Shown here: positions 1-5,618 of the stretch, piece after piece | How the letters are laid out: every line of letters starts with the position of its first letter | Numbering within the stretch: the stretch's first letter is position 1 | From: JAIPEI01 sp041685835 | GTDB lineage: Bacteria > Desulfobacterota > DSM-4660 > Desulfatiglandales > HGW-15 | NCBI GenBank assembly: GCA_041685835.1 | Contig: JAWLEX010000094.1 | Coordinates: 1 to 11,933, forward strand | DNA: 11,933 nt | Direction of reading: 5' to 3' | The notes under the pieces: model-generated | Databases searched by the model: none | The model's input: only the letters and a program-made list of their open reading frames with translations | Told to the model about the DNA's origin: nothing | Made by a program: the position numbers and the translations under genes

Positions 1-1
1 C

Positions 2-43
2 GATTTCGATCCCGAAGAAACCAAACTAAACGCTTATTCTTAG
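2..43 (+). CDS. possible C-terminal tail of an upstream gene (partial)
   Basis: Reading from base 2 gives 13 codons (DFDPEETKLNAYS) and then TAG at 41-43. The composition, polar and acidic with an ordinary C-terminus, is compatible with the end of a real protein. At this length an open frame is also expected by chance, and frame 1 is open here too. In related loci an arsenite methyltransferase (arsM) often sits close to arsS, but these residues are not enough to identify it. I do not recognise the family. Confidence 0.25.
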   Translation, partial: DFDPEETKLNAYS

Positions 44-68
44 TGCCAGTGCTCCTTGACTTTGGGTT

Positions 69-84
69 GCGGGCAAAGACCCGC
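69..84. other. small GC hairpin upstream of the arsenosugar operon
   Basis: GCGGG (69-73) pairs with CCCGC (80-84) around the six-base loop CAAAGA. Only a broken T-rich stretch follows (CTTAGATTCTAT), so it would be a poor intrinsic terminator. It could end the preceding transcript weakly or form part of the leader of the next gene. No convincing -35/-10 pair was found between it and the first gene: TTGACT at 56-61 has no properly spaced partner. Confidence 0.3.
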
Positions 85-113
85 CTTAGATTCTATAGCA
101 ATAGATATCATAT

Positions 114-121
114 AAAGGAGG
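114..121 (+). promoter_or_regulatory. strong Shine-Dalgarno of the first arsenosugar-operon gene
   Basis: AAAGGAGG lies six bases before the ATG at 128 and is close to the full anti-Shine-Dalgarno complement. It fixes this ATG as the start. An out-of-frame ATG at 123-125 is too close to the site to be used. Confidence 0.85.
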
Positions 122-127
122 TATGAC

Positions 128-460
128 ATGGAAACCTATTACAAGCCGGATGATTTACCAAGATTTCCTGAAATCGGCGAACAGGTGCCTGAACTGGCGG
201 AGAAGTTTTTCGACTATTACAATGCGGTATTCGCCGAAGGAGTACTCACTGAGCGAGAAAAGGCGCTGATCGCCCTCTCTGTGGCCCATGCCGTCCAATG
301 TCCCTACTGTATTGACGCATTCACCCAGTCATGCCTGGAAAAGGGCTCCAACCTGGAGGAAATGACAGAGGCCGTTCATGTGGTTACCGCCATCAGGGGA
401 GGCGCATCTCTGGTACACGGCGTTCAAATGCGTAATATCGCGCAAAAAATATCCATGTAG
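128..460 (+). CDS. AhpD-like arsenosugar-locus peroxidase-family protein (TIGR04169 type)
   Basis: A 110-residue cytoplasmic protein of the carboxymuconolactone decarboxylase/AhpD superfamily. The helical core runs from about residue 20 to 105, with the redox pair C58-P-Y-C61 and a conserved glycine-rich turn (IRGGASLVHG) near the end. Proteins of this type, named arsenosugar biosynthesis-associated peroxidase-like protein, repeatedly occur next to ArsS. Their reaction is not established; thiol-dependent reduction of a peroxide or an arsenical is a reasonable guess. In classical AhpD a His follows the second Cys by four residues. Here that position is Phe (F65), so peroxidase chemistry may be altered or absent. 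The start is set by a strong ribosome site. The arsS ATG is only 15 bases past the stop, so the two are co-transcribed. The family is secure; the function is not. Confidence 0.88.
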   Translation: METYYKPDDLPRFPEIGEQVPELAEKFFDYYNAVFAEGVLTEREKALIALSVAHAVQCPYCIDAFTQSCLEKGSNLEEMTEAVHVVTAIRGGASLVHGVQMRNIAQKISM

Positions 461-475
461 GGGAGATCCGGGGCC

Positions 476-1477
476 ATGAATGTCGACCATCCTTCCCAGG
501 AAAACGTCAGGACGGAAAGGACCTTGGAGCCATTCCGCCAAACCCTTTTAAGGCATGGCCTCAGCCTGAATCGAGGAAACACGACGACCCTTCAAATAAA
601 TGCAGGGCTTCTCTGCAACCAGTTATGCCGGCATTGTCATTTGAGCGCGGGTCCCGGTCGAAAGGAAAACATGGATTCCGAGACCGCGGATGCCGTGATC
701 GCTTATGCCGAGAGGGGCCGCTTTGAGACCATCGATATCACCGGAGGGGCGCCTGAGCTGAACCCCAACATCATAAAGCTTGTCAAAAGGCTGTCTCCCC
801 ATGCCGGAAGGCTCATGTTCCGGTCAAACTTGAGCGCTCTGAACAACGGAAAGAGGGATGACCTGATGGGGTTGCTGAAGGCCAGGCAGGTAGTAATCAT
901 CGCCTCTTTTCCTTCTCTTAATGAGGCCCAGGCAGACTCCCAGAGGGGTAACGGCGTATTCCGGAAGAGCATCGATACGCTTCGAAGACTCAACAGCCTG
1001 GGCTATGGACACCCTGGGACGGGCCTGGAACTGAATCTGGTGTGCAACCCCACAGGGGCATTCCTGCCTGGCCCCCAGGGCCAGATCACAAAACGATTCC
1101 GTGAAGTGCTCATGAGCAAGTGGGATATTGTTTTCAACGATCTTTTCGCTTTTGCCAATGTTCCTCTGGGAAGATTCCGGAATTGGCTCGAGGAAAAGGG
1201 GAATCTTGAATCCTATCTGGGAAGGCTTGCCTCCGGGTTCAATGCATGTGCTGTGGACGGGCTGATGTGCAGGAACATGGTTTCGGTTTCATGGGACGGA
1301 TATCTATACGACTGCGATTTCAACCTGGCCAAGGGACTGCACATGGGTAAGAGGAAAACCCATGTCTCTGATATGGCCGGTCCGCCCCCGGCTGGAAGCT
1401 CCATTACCGTGGCGGATCACTGTTATACCTGCACTGCAGGCGCAGGATTCACCTGAGGAGGCGCCATCAGTTCCTGA
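476..1477 (+). CDS. arsS: arsenosugar biosynthesis radical SAM protein ArsS, selenocysteine-containing
   Basis: Known ArsS enzymes cleave S-adenosylmethionine and transfer the 5'-deoxyadenosyl group to a dimethylated trivalent arsenical, making the arsenosugar precursor. The radical SAM cluster motif CxxxCxxC is at C47, C51 and C54 (CNQLCRHCH), followed by the glycine motif TGGAPE. The C-terminal Cys-rich domain carries C258, C265, C280 and the pair C316/C319 in HCYTCTAGAGFT. The frame then meets TGA at 1454-1456. Read as selenocysteine (U327) it continues GGAISS to a second TGA at 1475-1477, giving 333 residues. Family members end in CxxCTAGxGSSC-GG or the same with U, so the readthrough restores the signature exactly where it is expected. 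Treating the first TGA as the stop gives a 326-residue product lacking this catalytic tail. The ATG at 476 has GGGAG ten bases upstream. Family and motifs are seen; the selenocysteine reading is a strong inference. Confidence 0.9.
1454..1456 (+). other. recoded UGA (selenocysteine) codon in arsS
   Basis: The in-frame TGA sits between AGFT and GGAISS. In this family the residue at this place is Cys or selenocysteine, directly before Gly-Gly. The sense extension is only six codons, so it would easily be missed, but its sequence matches the family end and it is followed by a stem-loop suitable for SelB recruitment. The reading needs SelA, SelB, SelC and SelD elsewhere in the genome. Confidence 0.82.
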
Positions 1478-1494
1478 GTTCGGGAACACAGGAG
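1454..1494 (+). promoter_or_regulatory. candidate bacterial SECIS element, overlapping the ribosome site of the next gene
   Basis: Immediately after the UGA, GUUCCU (1470-1475) pairs with GGGAAC (1482-1487), including one U-G pair, around the loop GAGUUC (1476-1481). The loop begins 22 bases from the U of UGA, close to the spacing in the E. coli fdhF SECIS, and holds a GUU run reminiscent of loops bound by SelB. A competing helix, TCCTG (1472-1476) with CAGGA (1489-1493), would occlude GGAG (1491-1494), the Shine-Dalgarno of the next gene. The hairpin is seen; its role is inferred from position. Confidence 0.6.
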
Positions 1495-1501
1495 TAATAA
1501 C

Positions 1502-2221
1502 GTGGAACAAACAGCCAAACCAGCTCCGGATAAGGGCCGAAAAAGGGCTGTTCTCAAGGCCCTCGCCCTTGCAGCCTTCATGATCGAGGCGGTCTATCTG
1601 GTGAGGTTTACTCCGGTCAGTTCGTATCTCACTGCAGAGGCTCTAGGCCGGTTACTGGACACGGCCGGCATTTGGGCGCCCGTTTCCTTCATGATCATCT
1701 ATGCGTTGGGGGTGAGTCTTTTCGTGCCAGGCACCCTTTTAACGGGTTTGGGGGCTGCGATATTCGGACCTTTCCGGGGCTTTCTGTATGTATGGATCGG
1801 GGCCATGCTCGGGGCGAGTACGGCCTTTATTATCGGCCGCGGCCTGGGAAGGGAGTTTGCAGCATCTCTCATCGGAGACCGGTTGAAGAAATATGACGAC
1901 GCCATCGAGCGAAACGGCTTTGCAGCAGTGCTCTATCTTCGCCTGGTCTATTTTCCTTTCACCCCCATGAATTTCGGTATGGGTCTTACCAAGGTTCAAT
2001 TCCGGGATTATTTTTTCGGCACGGGTCTCGGCATTATTGTTGGAACCTTCATCTTCACATTTTTCATTGGAACGCTGAAAGAGGTATGGGTCTCTGGAAA
2101 CTGGGAAGAACTCATATCTTTCAGGGTATTCTTTTCCATAGGGCTGTTTGTATTCTCACTTTTCATTCCAAAAATCATAAGTAAAATCAGGGAGCCTGCA
2201 TCGGAGGAGCACTCCGGTTGA
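1502..2221 (+). CDS. TVP38/TMEM64 (DedA-like) family membrane protein
   Basis: A 239-residue inner-membrane protein of the TVP38/TMEM64 (VTT, SNARE-associated) family. Hydrophobic segments lie at about residues 18-35, 58-90, 93-112, 174-192 and 208-225. The family core is clear: a re-entrant loop region with FVPGTLLTGLGAAIFGP near residues 74-90 and the LRLVYFPFTPMNFGMGLT block near 146-162. Relatives include lipid scramblases, and members recur next to arsS in arsenosugar loci, where a role in moving a lipid-linked or arsenic-containing product is conjectural. Translation starts at GTG (1502), with GGAG seven bases upstream inside the tail of the arsS stem-loop region. The gap to the true end of arsS is only 24 bases, so the pair is probably translationally linked. 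The gene converges on the downstream glycosyltransferase gene. Confidence 0.88.
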   Translation: MEQTAKPAPDKGRKRAVLKALALAAFMIEAVYLVRFTPVSSYLTAEALGRLLDTAGIWAPVSFMIIYALGVSLFVPGTLLTGLGAAIFGPFRGFLYVWIGAMLGASTAFIIGRGLGREFAASLIGDRLKKYDDAIERNGFAAVLYLRLVYFPFTPMNFGMGLTKVQFRDYFFGTGLGIIVGTFIFTFFIGTLKEVWVSGNWEELISFRVFFSIGLFVFSLFIPKIISKIREPASEEHSG

Positions 2222-2259
2222 TGAGTGATGTCGCCTGATGCGGCTTTCGAATGGAGGAC

Positions 2260-3591
2260 CTATTTTTTGTACAGCGAGGCCAATGAGTCGACTGATATCC
2301 CCAGATAGTAGCCGCACATAATGAGTTGATTGATGAAGGTGGTTTTGAACAAGCCTTTTTCCCTCCATCTTCGCGAGGATGTCTTTACGGCGGCCGGCAG
2401 GGTGACAATCCTGCCCTTTTTATTCATCTGTGTGACCAGTTTTACATCCTCTAGAATCGGCGTCTTATCATACCCGCCCATTGACCGGAAAAGTTTTCCG
2501 TCAATAAACAGCGCCTGATCACCGTAGGGCATCCCCAACAGCCGGCTCCGCAGATTGACCAGCAGGGTAATACCCGCTGATCCTGGAAAGGACTGATCAA
2601 GGGAAAACCTGAACCCCCCTCCCACATATCTTCCCTCCACAATCGCACCGCGGACATACCAGTCATACAGAAAGGGCATCCGGGTGTCTGCGTGTACAAA
2701 TAAAAGGATCTCTCCTTCCGCCCTTCCCGCTCCCTCATTCATCTGGCATGATCTGCCCCGGCCGGAGTTCACTATCTCCGCTCCCAGGTCCTCAGCTATC
2801 TGCAAAGTCCGGTCTCTGCTGCCGCCATCGGCCAGTATGACCTGGATATTGTCCCCCCTGTTGATACTGTCCAGGGTGGATGCAATGCACTCCTCCTCAT
2901 TCAGGGCAGGGACGATCACGCTTATCCTGCTGCAATCCGGAGCAAAGAGAGGGGAGAGATCGTCCGGAAGATCTTCCGGACGATCTACATCATGCAGTTC
3001 CGCAGTAAAGCCACAGGAAAGGCCCGCCTCTTGAATCCTCTGCAAGGCCTGCTTCAGGACAAGGGGCGTTCCCCAATCAATTCCGGTCATGACATATTCA
3101 AGCAACCTACGTTCAATGGAACCGTTGATCCCCAGCATGTAAAAACCCCCGTCAGCGGCAGGTCCAAGGACCATATCCCTGTCCTTTAAAATGGCAAATG
3201 CCTGCCTCAGTATGTCCGGAGATATGTCAGGGCAGTCCGACCCGATCAGCACCACAGGCCCGGGATTATTCTTTCCCGCCGAGCAAAGGGCCAGAAGCAT
3301 TTTCTGACCCAGGTCGCCTTCTGCCTGCCTTGAAAACAACCAGCCTGAACCGATGAGGGCCTGTAATCCGGACATCGTGCCCCCTTCGAGACAGATAATG
3401 ATCTCATCTCTGCCGAAGACCTTTTCTGCAGCCTTCAATGCCTTTCTCAGCATATGAAACTGCAGCCGGGCGGCCTTTTCCGACCCAATCGCCCCGATGA
3501 GGCGGGTTTTGCTCTTTCCGGGCTCAGGGTAGCGGGTAAATACAATCAGGGCGCCCTTGTGCGAGGCTTTATGTCTCTCTTTTTCAGTCAT
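2260..3591 (-). CDS. fused TIGR04282-TIGR04283 arsenosugar-locus glycosyltransferase
   Basis: A 443-residue cytoplasmic protein made of two nucleotide-sugar-handling domains normally encoded as separate genes beside arsS. Residues about 12-205 are the DUF2064/TIGR04282 type: FTRYPEPGKSKTRL (18-31), IGSDCPDIS (116-124), GPAADGGFYMLG (143-154) and the terminal DVDRPEDL (201-208). Residues about 222-443 are a family 2 glycosyltransferase of TIGR04283 type: ISVIVPALNEEE (223-234), DGGSRDRT (255-262) and a VHADT acidic motif near residue 300 for metal and nucleotide-sugar binding. Together they presumably build the sugar part of an arsenosugar or a related glycoside; acceptors are not known. Both domains keep their motifs, so neither half looks dead. 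The ATG at 3591 has GGAG five bases upstream. It converges on the TVP38 gene with 38 bases between stops. A perfect palindrome marks the domain junction. Confidence 0.88.
   Translation of the reverse strand: MTEKERHKASHKGALIVFTRYPEPGKSKTRLIGAIGSEKAARLQFHMLRKALKAAEKVFGRDEIIICLEGGTMSGLQALIGSGWLFSRQAEGDLGQKMLLALCSAGKNNPGPVVLIGSDCPDISPDILRQAFAILKDRDMVLGPAADGGFYMLGINGSIERRLLEYVMTGIDWGTPLVLKQALQRIQEAGLSCGFTAELHDVDRPEDLPDDLSPLFAPDCSRISVIVPALNEEECIASTLDSINRGDNIQVILADGGSRDRTLQIAEDLGAEIVNSGRGRSCQMNEGAGRAEGEILLFVHADTRMPFLYDWYVRGAIVEGRYVGGGFRFSLDQSFPGSAGITLLVNLRSRLLGMPYGDQALFIDGKLFRSMGGYDKTPILEDVKLVTQMNKKGRIVTLPAAVKTSSRRWREKGLFKTTFINQLIMCGYYLGISVDSLASLYKK
2957..2986. repeat. 30-base perfect palindrome at the glycosyltransferase fusion junction
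   Basis: Each half is AGATCGTCCGGAAGA or its reverse complement, with no spacer and no mismatch over 30 bases. It lies inside the coding sequence and encodes residues about 203-212 (DRPEDLPDDL), the last conserved block of the first domain, directly before the second domain. Part of the sequence is constrained by the conserved PEDL motif, so the symmetry may be partly chance. Confidence 0.95.
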
Positions 3592-3768
3592 TTATTCTCC
3601 AGGTAACTACATACGGTAACATGTTTTTCAGGAATTGGGCCTGGATTATTTCCTCAAGACCCTTAATTTTATGTATGTGGTGTCCATCATGTGGTTATGT
3701 GTTCGGGCCGGAGGCGGTCTTGAAGCCAGCAGGAATTCATCAAGCGCGTTCAATGGAGATAAAACTGG
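3592..3768. promoter_or_regulatory. divergent intergenic region between the glycosyltransferase and hydroxylase genes
   Basis: These 177 bases separate two divergently transcribed genes, so both 5' regions should be here. A direct repeat of GGTAAC occurs at 3602-3607 and 3615-3620, thirteen bases start to start, just ahead of the minus-strand gene, and could be an activator or repressor site. GGAG at 3755-3758 is the ribosome site of the plus-strand GTG start. I could not pick a convincing sigma-70 promoter in either direction. Confidence 0.4.
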
Positions 3769-4617
3769 GTGACGGAATTCGCCATCAGAAATGAGGCACT
3801 GATCAGAATTGGTTTTTTTATTGGTATTTTCTTGGGTGTCGCCTTTGCTGAACTCATTGTGCCCAGAAGAACCCTTACAACATCGAAAAGGGGCCGATGG
3901 TTTGGCAACATAGGCGTTGTATTCATCAATACCTTCCTTTTGAGGCTTGTTTTTCCTGCAGGGGCCGTTGGAATAGCCGTATGGGTAGGGCGCGCGGAAT
4001 GGGGAATTCTTAATATTGTTCAATTCCCATTCTGGGTGAAAGTTGTAATATCATTTATTGTGCTTGATTTTGTTATCTATATGCAGCATGTCATGTTTCA
4101 TGCGGTTCCTGTTTTGAGACGCCTGCATATGATGCATCACGCTGACATGGACTTTGATGTTACAACAGGTACTCGCTTTCACCCGATCGAAATTATCATA
4201 TCTTTTGGGATAAAGGCGGCCGCCATCTCTGTTTTGGGAGCTCCCGTAGTCAGTGTCATCATATTTGAAGTGCTTCTTAACGGGACATCCATGTTCAACC
4301 ACGGCAATTTTTTTATTCCCCTGGGTTTCGACCGGGCCCTGAGGCTGTTTTTGGTCACACCCGACATGCACCGGGTCCACCACTCTGTGTTTCCCAATGA
4401 AACCAACAAGAACTTCGGGTTCAGCCTTCCGTGGTGGGATCGGTTGTTGGGGACGTATCGTTCCCAGCCCTCAAAAGGTCATGAACAAATGACCATCGGC
4501 CTGAATCAGTTTCGAGATCCCTCACGTCTCACGCTCCGCTGGATGCTGGCTCTGCCCTTCATCGGTAAAATCGGCAACTATGCTATCGGCACAAGGGGGG
4601 CCAAAAGCACCGGCTGA
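3769..4617 (+). CDS. sterol desaturase/fatty acid hydroxylase superfamily membrane protein
   Basis: A 282-residue integral membrane di-iron oxygenase of the fatty acid hydroxylase superfamily. The histidine clusters that bind the two irons are complete: H107xxxH111, H120xxHH124, H138, NH178 and H201xxHH205. Hydrophobic helices lie near residues 11-30, 47-70, 89-106 and 143-170. Members use O2 and electrons to hydroxylate or desaturate lipids, sterols or carotenoids, or to cleave alkyl-glycerol ethers; the substrate cannot be read from the sequence. Translation starts at GTG (3769), ten bases after GGAG; no ATG start exists near the N-terminus. It sits beside arsenosugar genes and could in principle act on a lipid moiety of an arsenolipid, but that is speculation from neighbourhood. 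It converges on the second AhpD-like gene. Confidence 0.87.
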   Translation: MTEFAIRNEALIRIGFFIGIFLGVAFAELIVPRRTLTTSKRGRWFGNIGVVFINTFLLRLVFPAGAVGIAVWVGRAEWGILNIVQFPFWVKVVISFIVLDFVIYMQHVMFHAVPVLRRLHMMHHADMDFDVTTGTRFHPIEIIISFGIKAAAISVLGAPVVSVIIFEVLLNGTSMFNHGNFFIPLGFDRALRLFLVTPDMHRVHHSVFPNETNKNFGFSLPWWDRLLGTYRSQPSKGHEQMTIGLNQFRDPSRLTLRWMLALPFIGKIGNYAIGTRGAKSTG

Positions 4618-4651
4618 TCATTTACCGGACAGGGGACAATTAAAATTTTGA

Positions 4652-4996
4652 TCACAGCTCGTTCAACTCATCCAGTAACTGGACTACTCGCAGGGACTCG
4701 GCCACCCCGGTAGTCCCTCGCATGCTCACAACCACAGAGATGGTTTCCAGGATCTCTTCCCTGGAAGCCCCTTTTTTTAGGGCAAACATGGTCTGGCCCA
4801 GGACACAATTGCGGCATCCGGCTCCCAGAGCTACGGCCAGTGCCATCAGCCTTTTGGTTTTCCCATCCAAGGCGCCGTTTTTGTAGGTCTGAGCGGCCTG
4901 ATTCGTGACCTGGTCCAGCACTTCAGGAAGCATTTTGGCGAACGTCTCCAGTTGACTCATACGATTGGCATTCAGTTCTTTTTGGCTTTCAGCCAT
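4652..4996 (-). CDS. carboxymuconolactone decarboxylase/AhpD-like family protein
   Basis: A 114-residue small helical protein of the AhpD superfamily, with the CxxC pair C61-R-N-C64 and the typical downstream helix ALKKGASREEILETISVVVSMRG (split here at about residue 79). It is a different branch from the first AhpD-like gene of this window: the motif is CRNC rather than CPYC, and the position occupied by His in classical AhpD is Gln (Q68). A thiol-disulfide or peroxide-related role is possible but not shown. The ATG at 4996 was chosen because AAGGAG lies six bases upstream. A TTG nine codons earlier (5021-5023) keeps the frame open but would place this ribosome site inside the gene. It appears to be a single-gene unit with its own 104-base upstream region. 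Confidence 0.85.
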   Translation of the reverse strand: MAESQKELNANRMSQLETFAKMLPEVLDQVTNQAAQTYKNGALDGKTKRLMALAVALGAGCRNCVLGQTMFALKKGASREEILETISVVVSMRGTTGVAESLRVVQLLDELNEL

Positions 4997-5028
4997 CACA
5001 TTCTCCTTCTTCTTCAGGGACAAATTTG

Positions 5029-5056
5029 CACGGCCCTTTGCCGTGAACGTGGTTCA
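5029..5056. promoter_or_regulatory. two overlapping inverted repeats upstream of the second AhpD-like gene
   Basis: CACGGC (5029-5034) is mirrored by GCCGTG (5040-5045) around five bases. TGAAC (5044-5048) is mirrored by GTTCA (5052-5056) around three bases. Both lie 33-60 bases before the minus-strand start, where an operator or leader structure would be. No run of T follows the first hairpin in the minus direction, so it is not a typical terminator of the upstream operon. Function is unknown. Confidence 0.4.
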
Positions 5057-5100
5057 TTTTCCTTCAATCAGGTAAATGGACCGCGTGGAGGAGAGCTTTG

Positions 5101-5598
5101 CTATTGAATCGCCTTGGTTCTCTGCTCCCAGAACTCCTTCTCTTTTTTTCTCCAGTCCGTCCCTCCGAATCTCCTGTCGTAGAAGGCGGACAGCCTTTCG
5201 AACCATTTCAGCCAGGGGCTCTTATTCTTGTCCCTGGCCTCGAGGACATCTGCGATGAAGGCGGGAAGCTCGGATATCTTTTCCTTCGGGGCGTAGTACG
5301 ACGCTCCTTCCTCGGCGGCCCGCTTCAGGTTCTCCTCGGACAGCCCGTGGGCGGTCAGCATGAGGGCCGGAACGCCCCTCCGCCTGGCGATTTCAAGAAG
5401 CTCGAACCCCCGAACCCCCATGATGTCCAAGATGGCAACATCGTAAACGTTCTCGTCGAGATACTGCTTTCCCTGCTCGAATGTGAGCGCCGTGTCGATC
5501 TTGCAGACATCGAGGAGCGCGTAAAGGGTGTCGAGAACGTCCTGCTCGTCATCCACGACGAGGACTCGTTTCCCTGCGATCGACGATTTAGGGTCCAT
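5101..5598 (-). CDS. stand-alone response regulator receiver protein
   Basis: A 165-residue cytoplasmic protein. Residues about 10-120 form a CheY-like receiver domain with every catalytic residue present: acidic pair D16/D17, phospho-acceptor D58 (VAILDIMG), switch threonine T82 (LMLTAHG) and lysine K105. The remaining 45 residues are charged and aromatic (KSPWLKWFERLSAFYDRRF) and match no DNA-binding or enzymatic output domain that I recognise. They may be a short interaction tail. The ATG at 5598 has GGAGG a few bases upstream, and the gap to the preceding ligase gene is 20 bases, so it is the last gene of the TRAP/ligase operon. No partner histidine kinase is in the window. Confidence 0.88.
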   Translation of the reverse strand: MDPKSSIAGKRVLVVDDEQDVLDTLYALLDVCKIDTALTFEQGKQYLDENVYDVAILDIMGVRGFELLEIARRRGVPALMLTAHGLSEENLKRAAEEGASYYAPKEKISELPAFIADVLEARDKNKSPWLKWFERLSAFYDRRFGGTDWRKKEKEFWEQRTKAIQ

Positions 5599-5618
5599 GG
5601 TCTTCCTCCGGGGCGGTC

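Noticed and set aside
2222..2259. Possible bidirectional terminator between the converging TVP38 and glycosyltransferase genes
   Set aside because: Only three-base GC pairings are present and there is no T-run, so no intrinsic terminator can be supported.
4618..4651. TGATCA repeated at both ends of the gap between two converging genes, with AAAATTTT inside
   Set aside because: A six-base self-complementary word occurring twice is weak evidence, and no stable stem with a T-tail forms.
4615..4680. Second possible selenocysteine readthrough at the TGA of the hydroxylase gene
   Set aside because: The continuation shows no family similarity, and the protein already has its full length and all histidine clusters.
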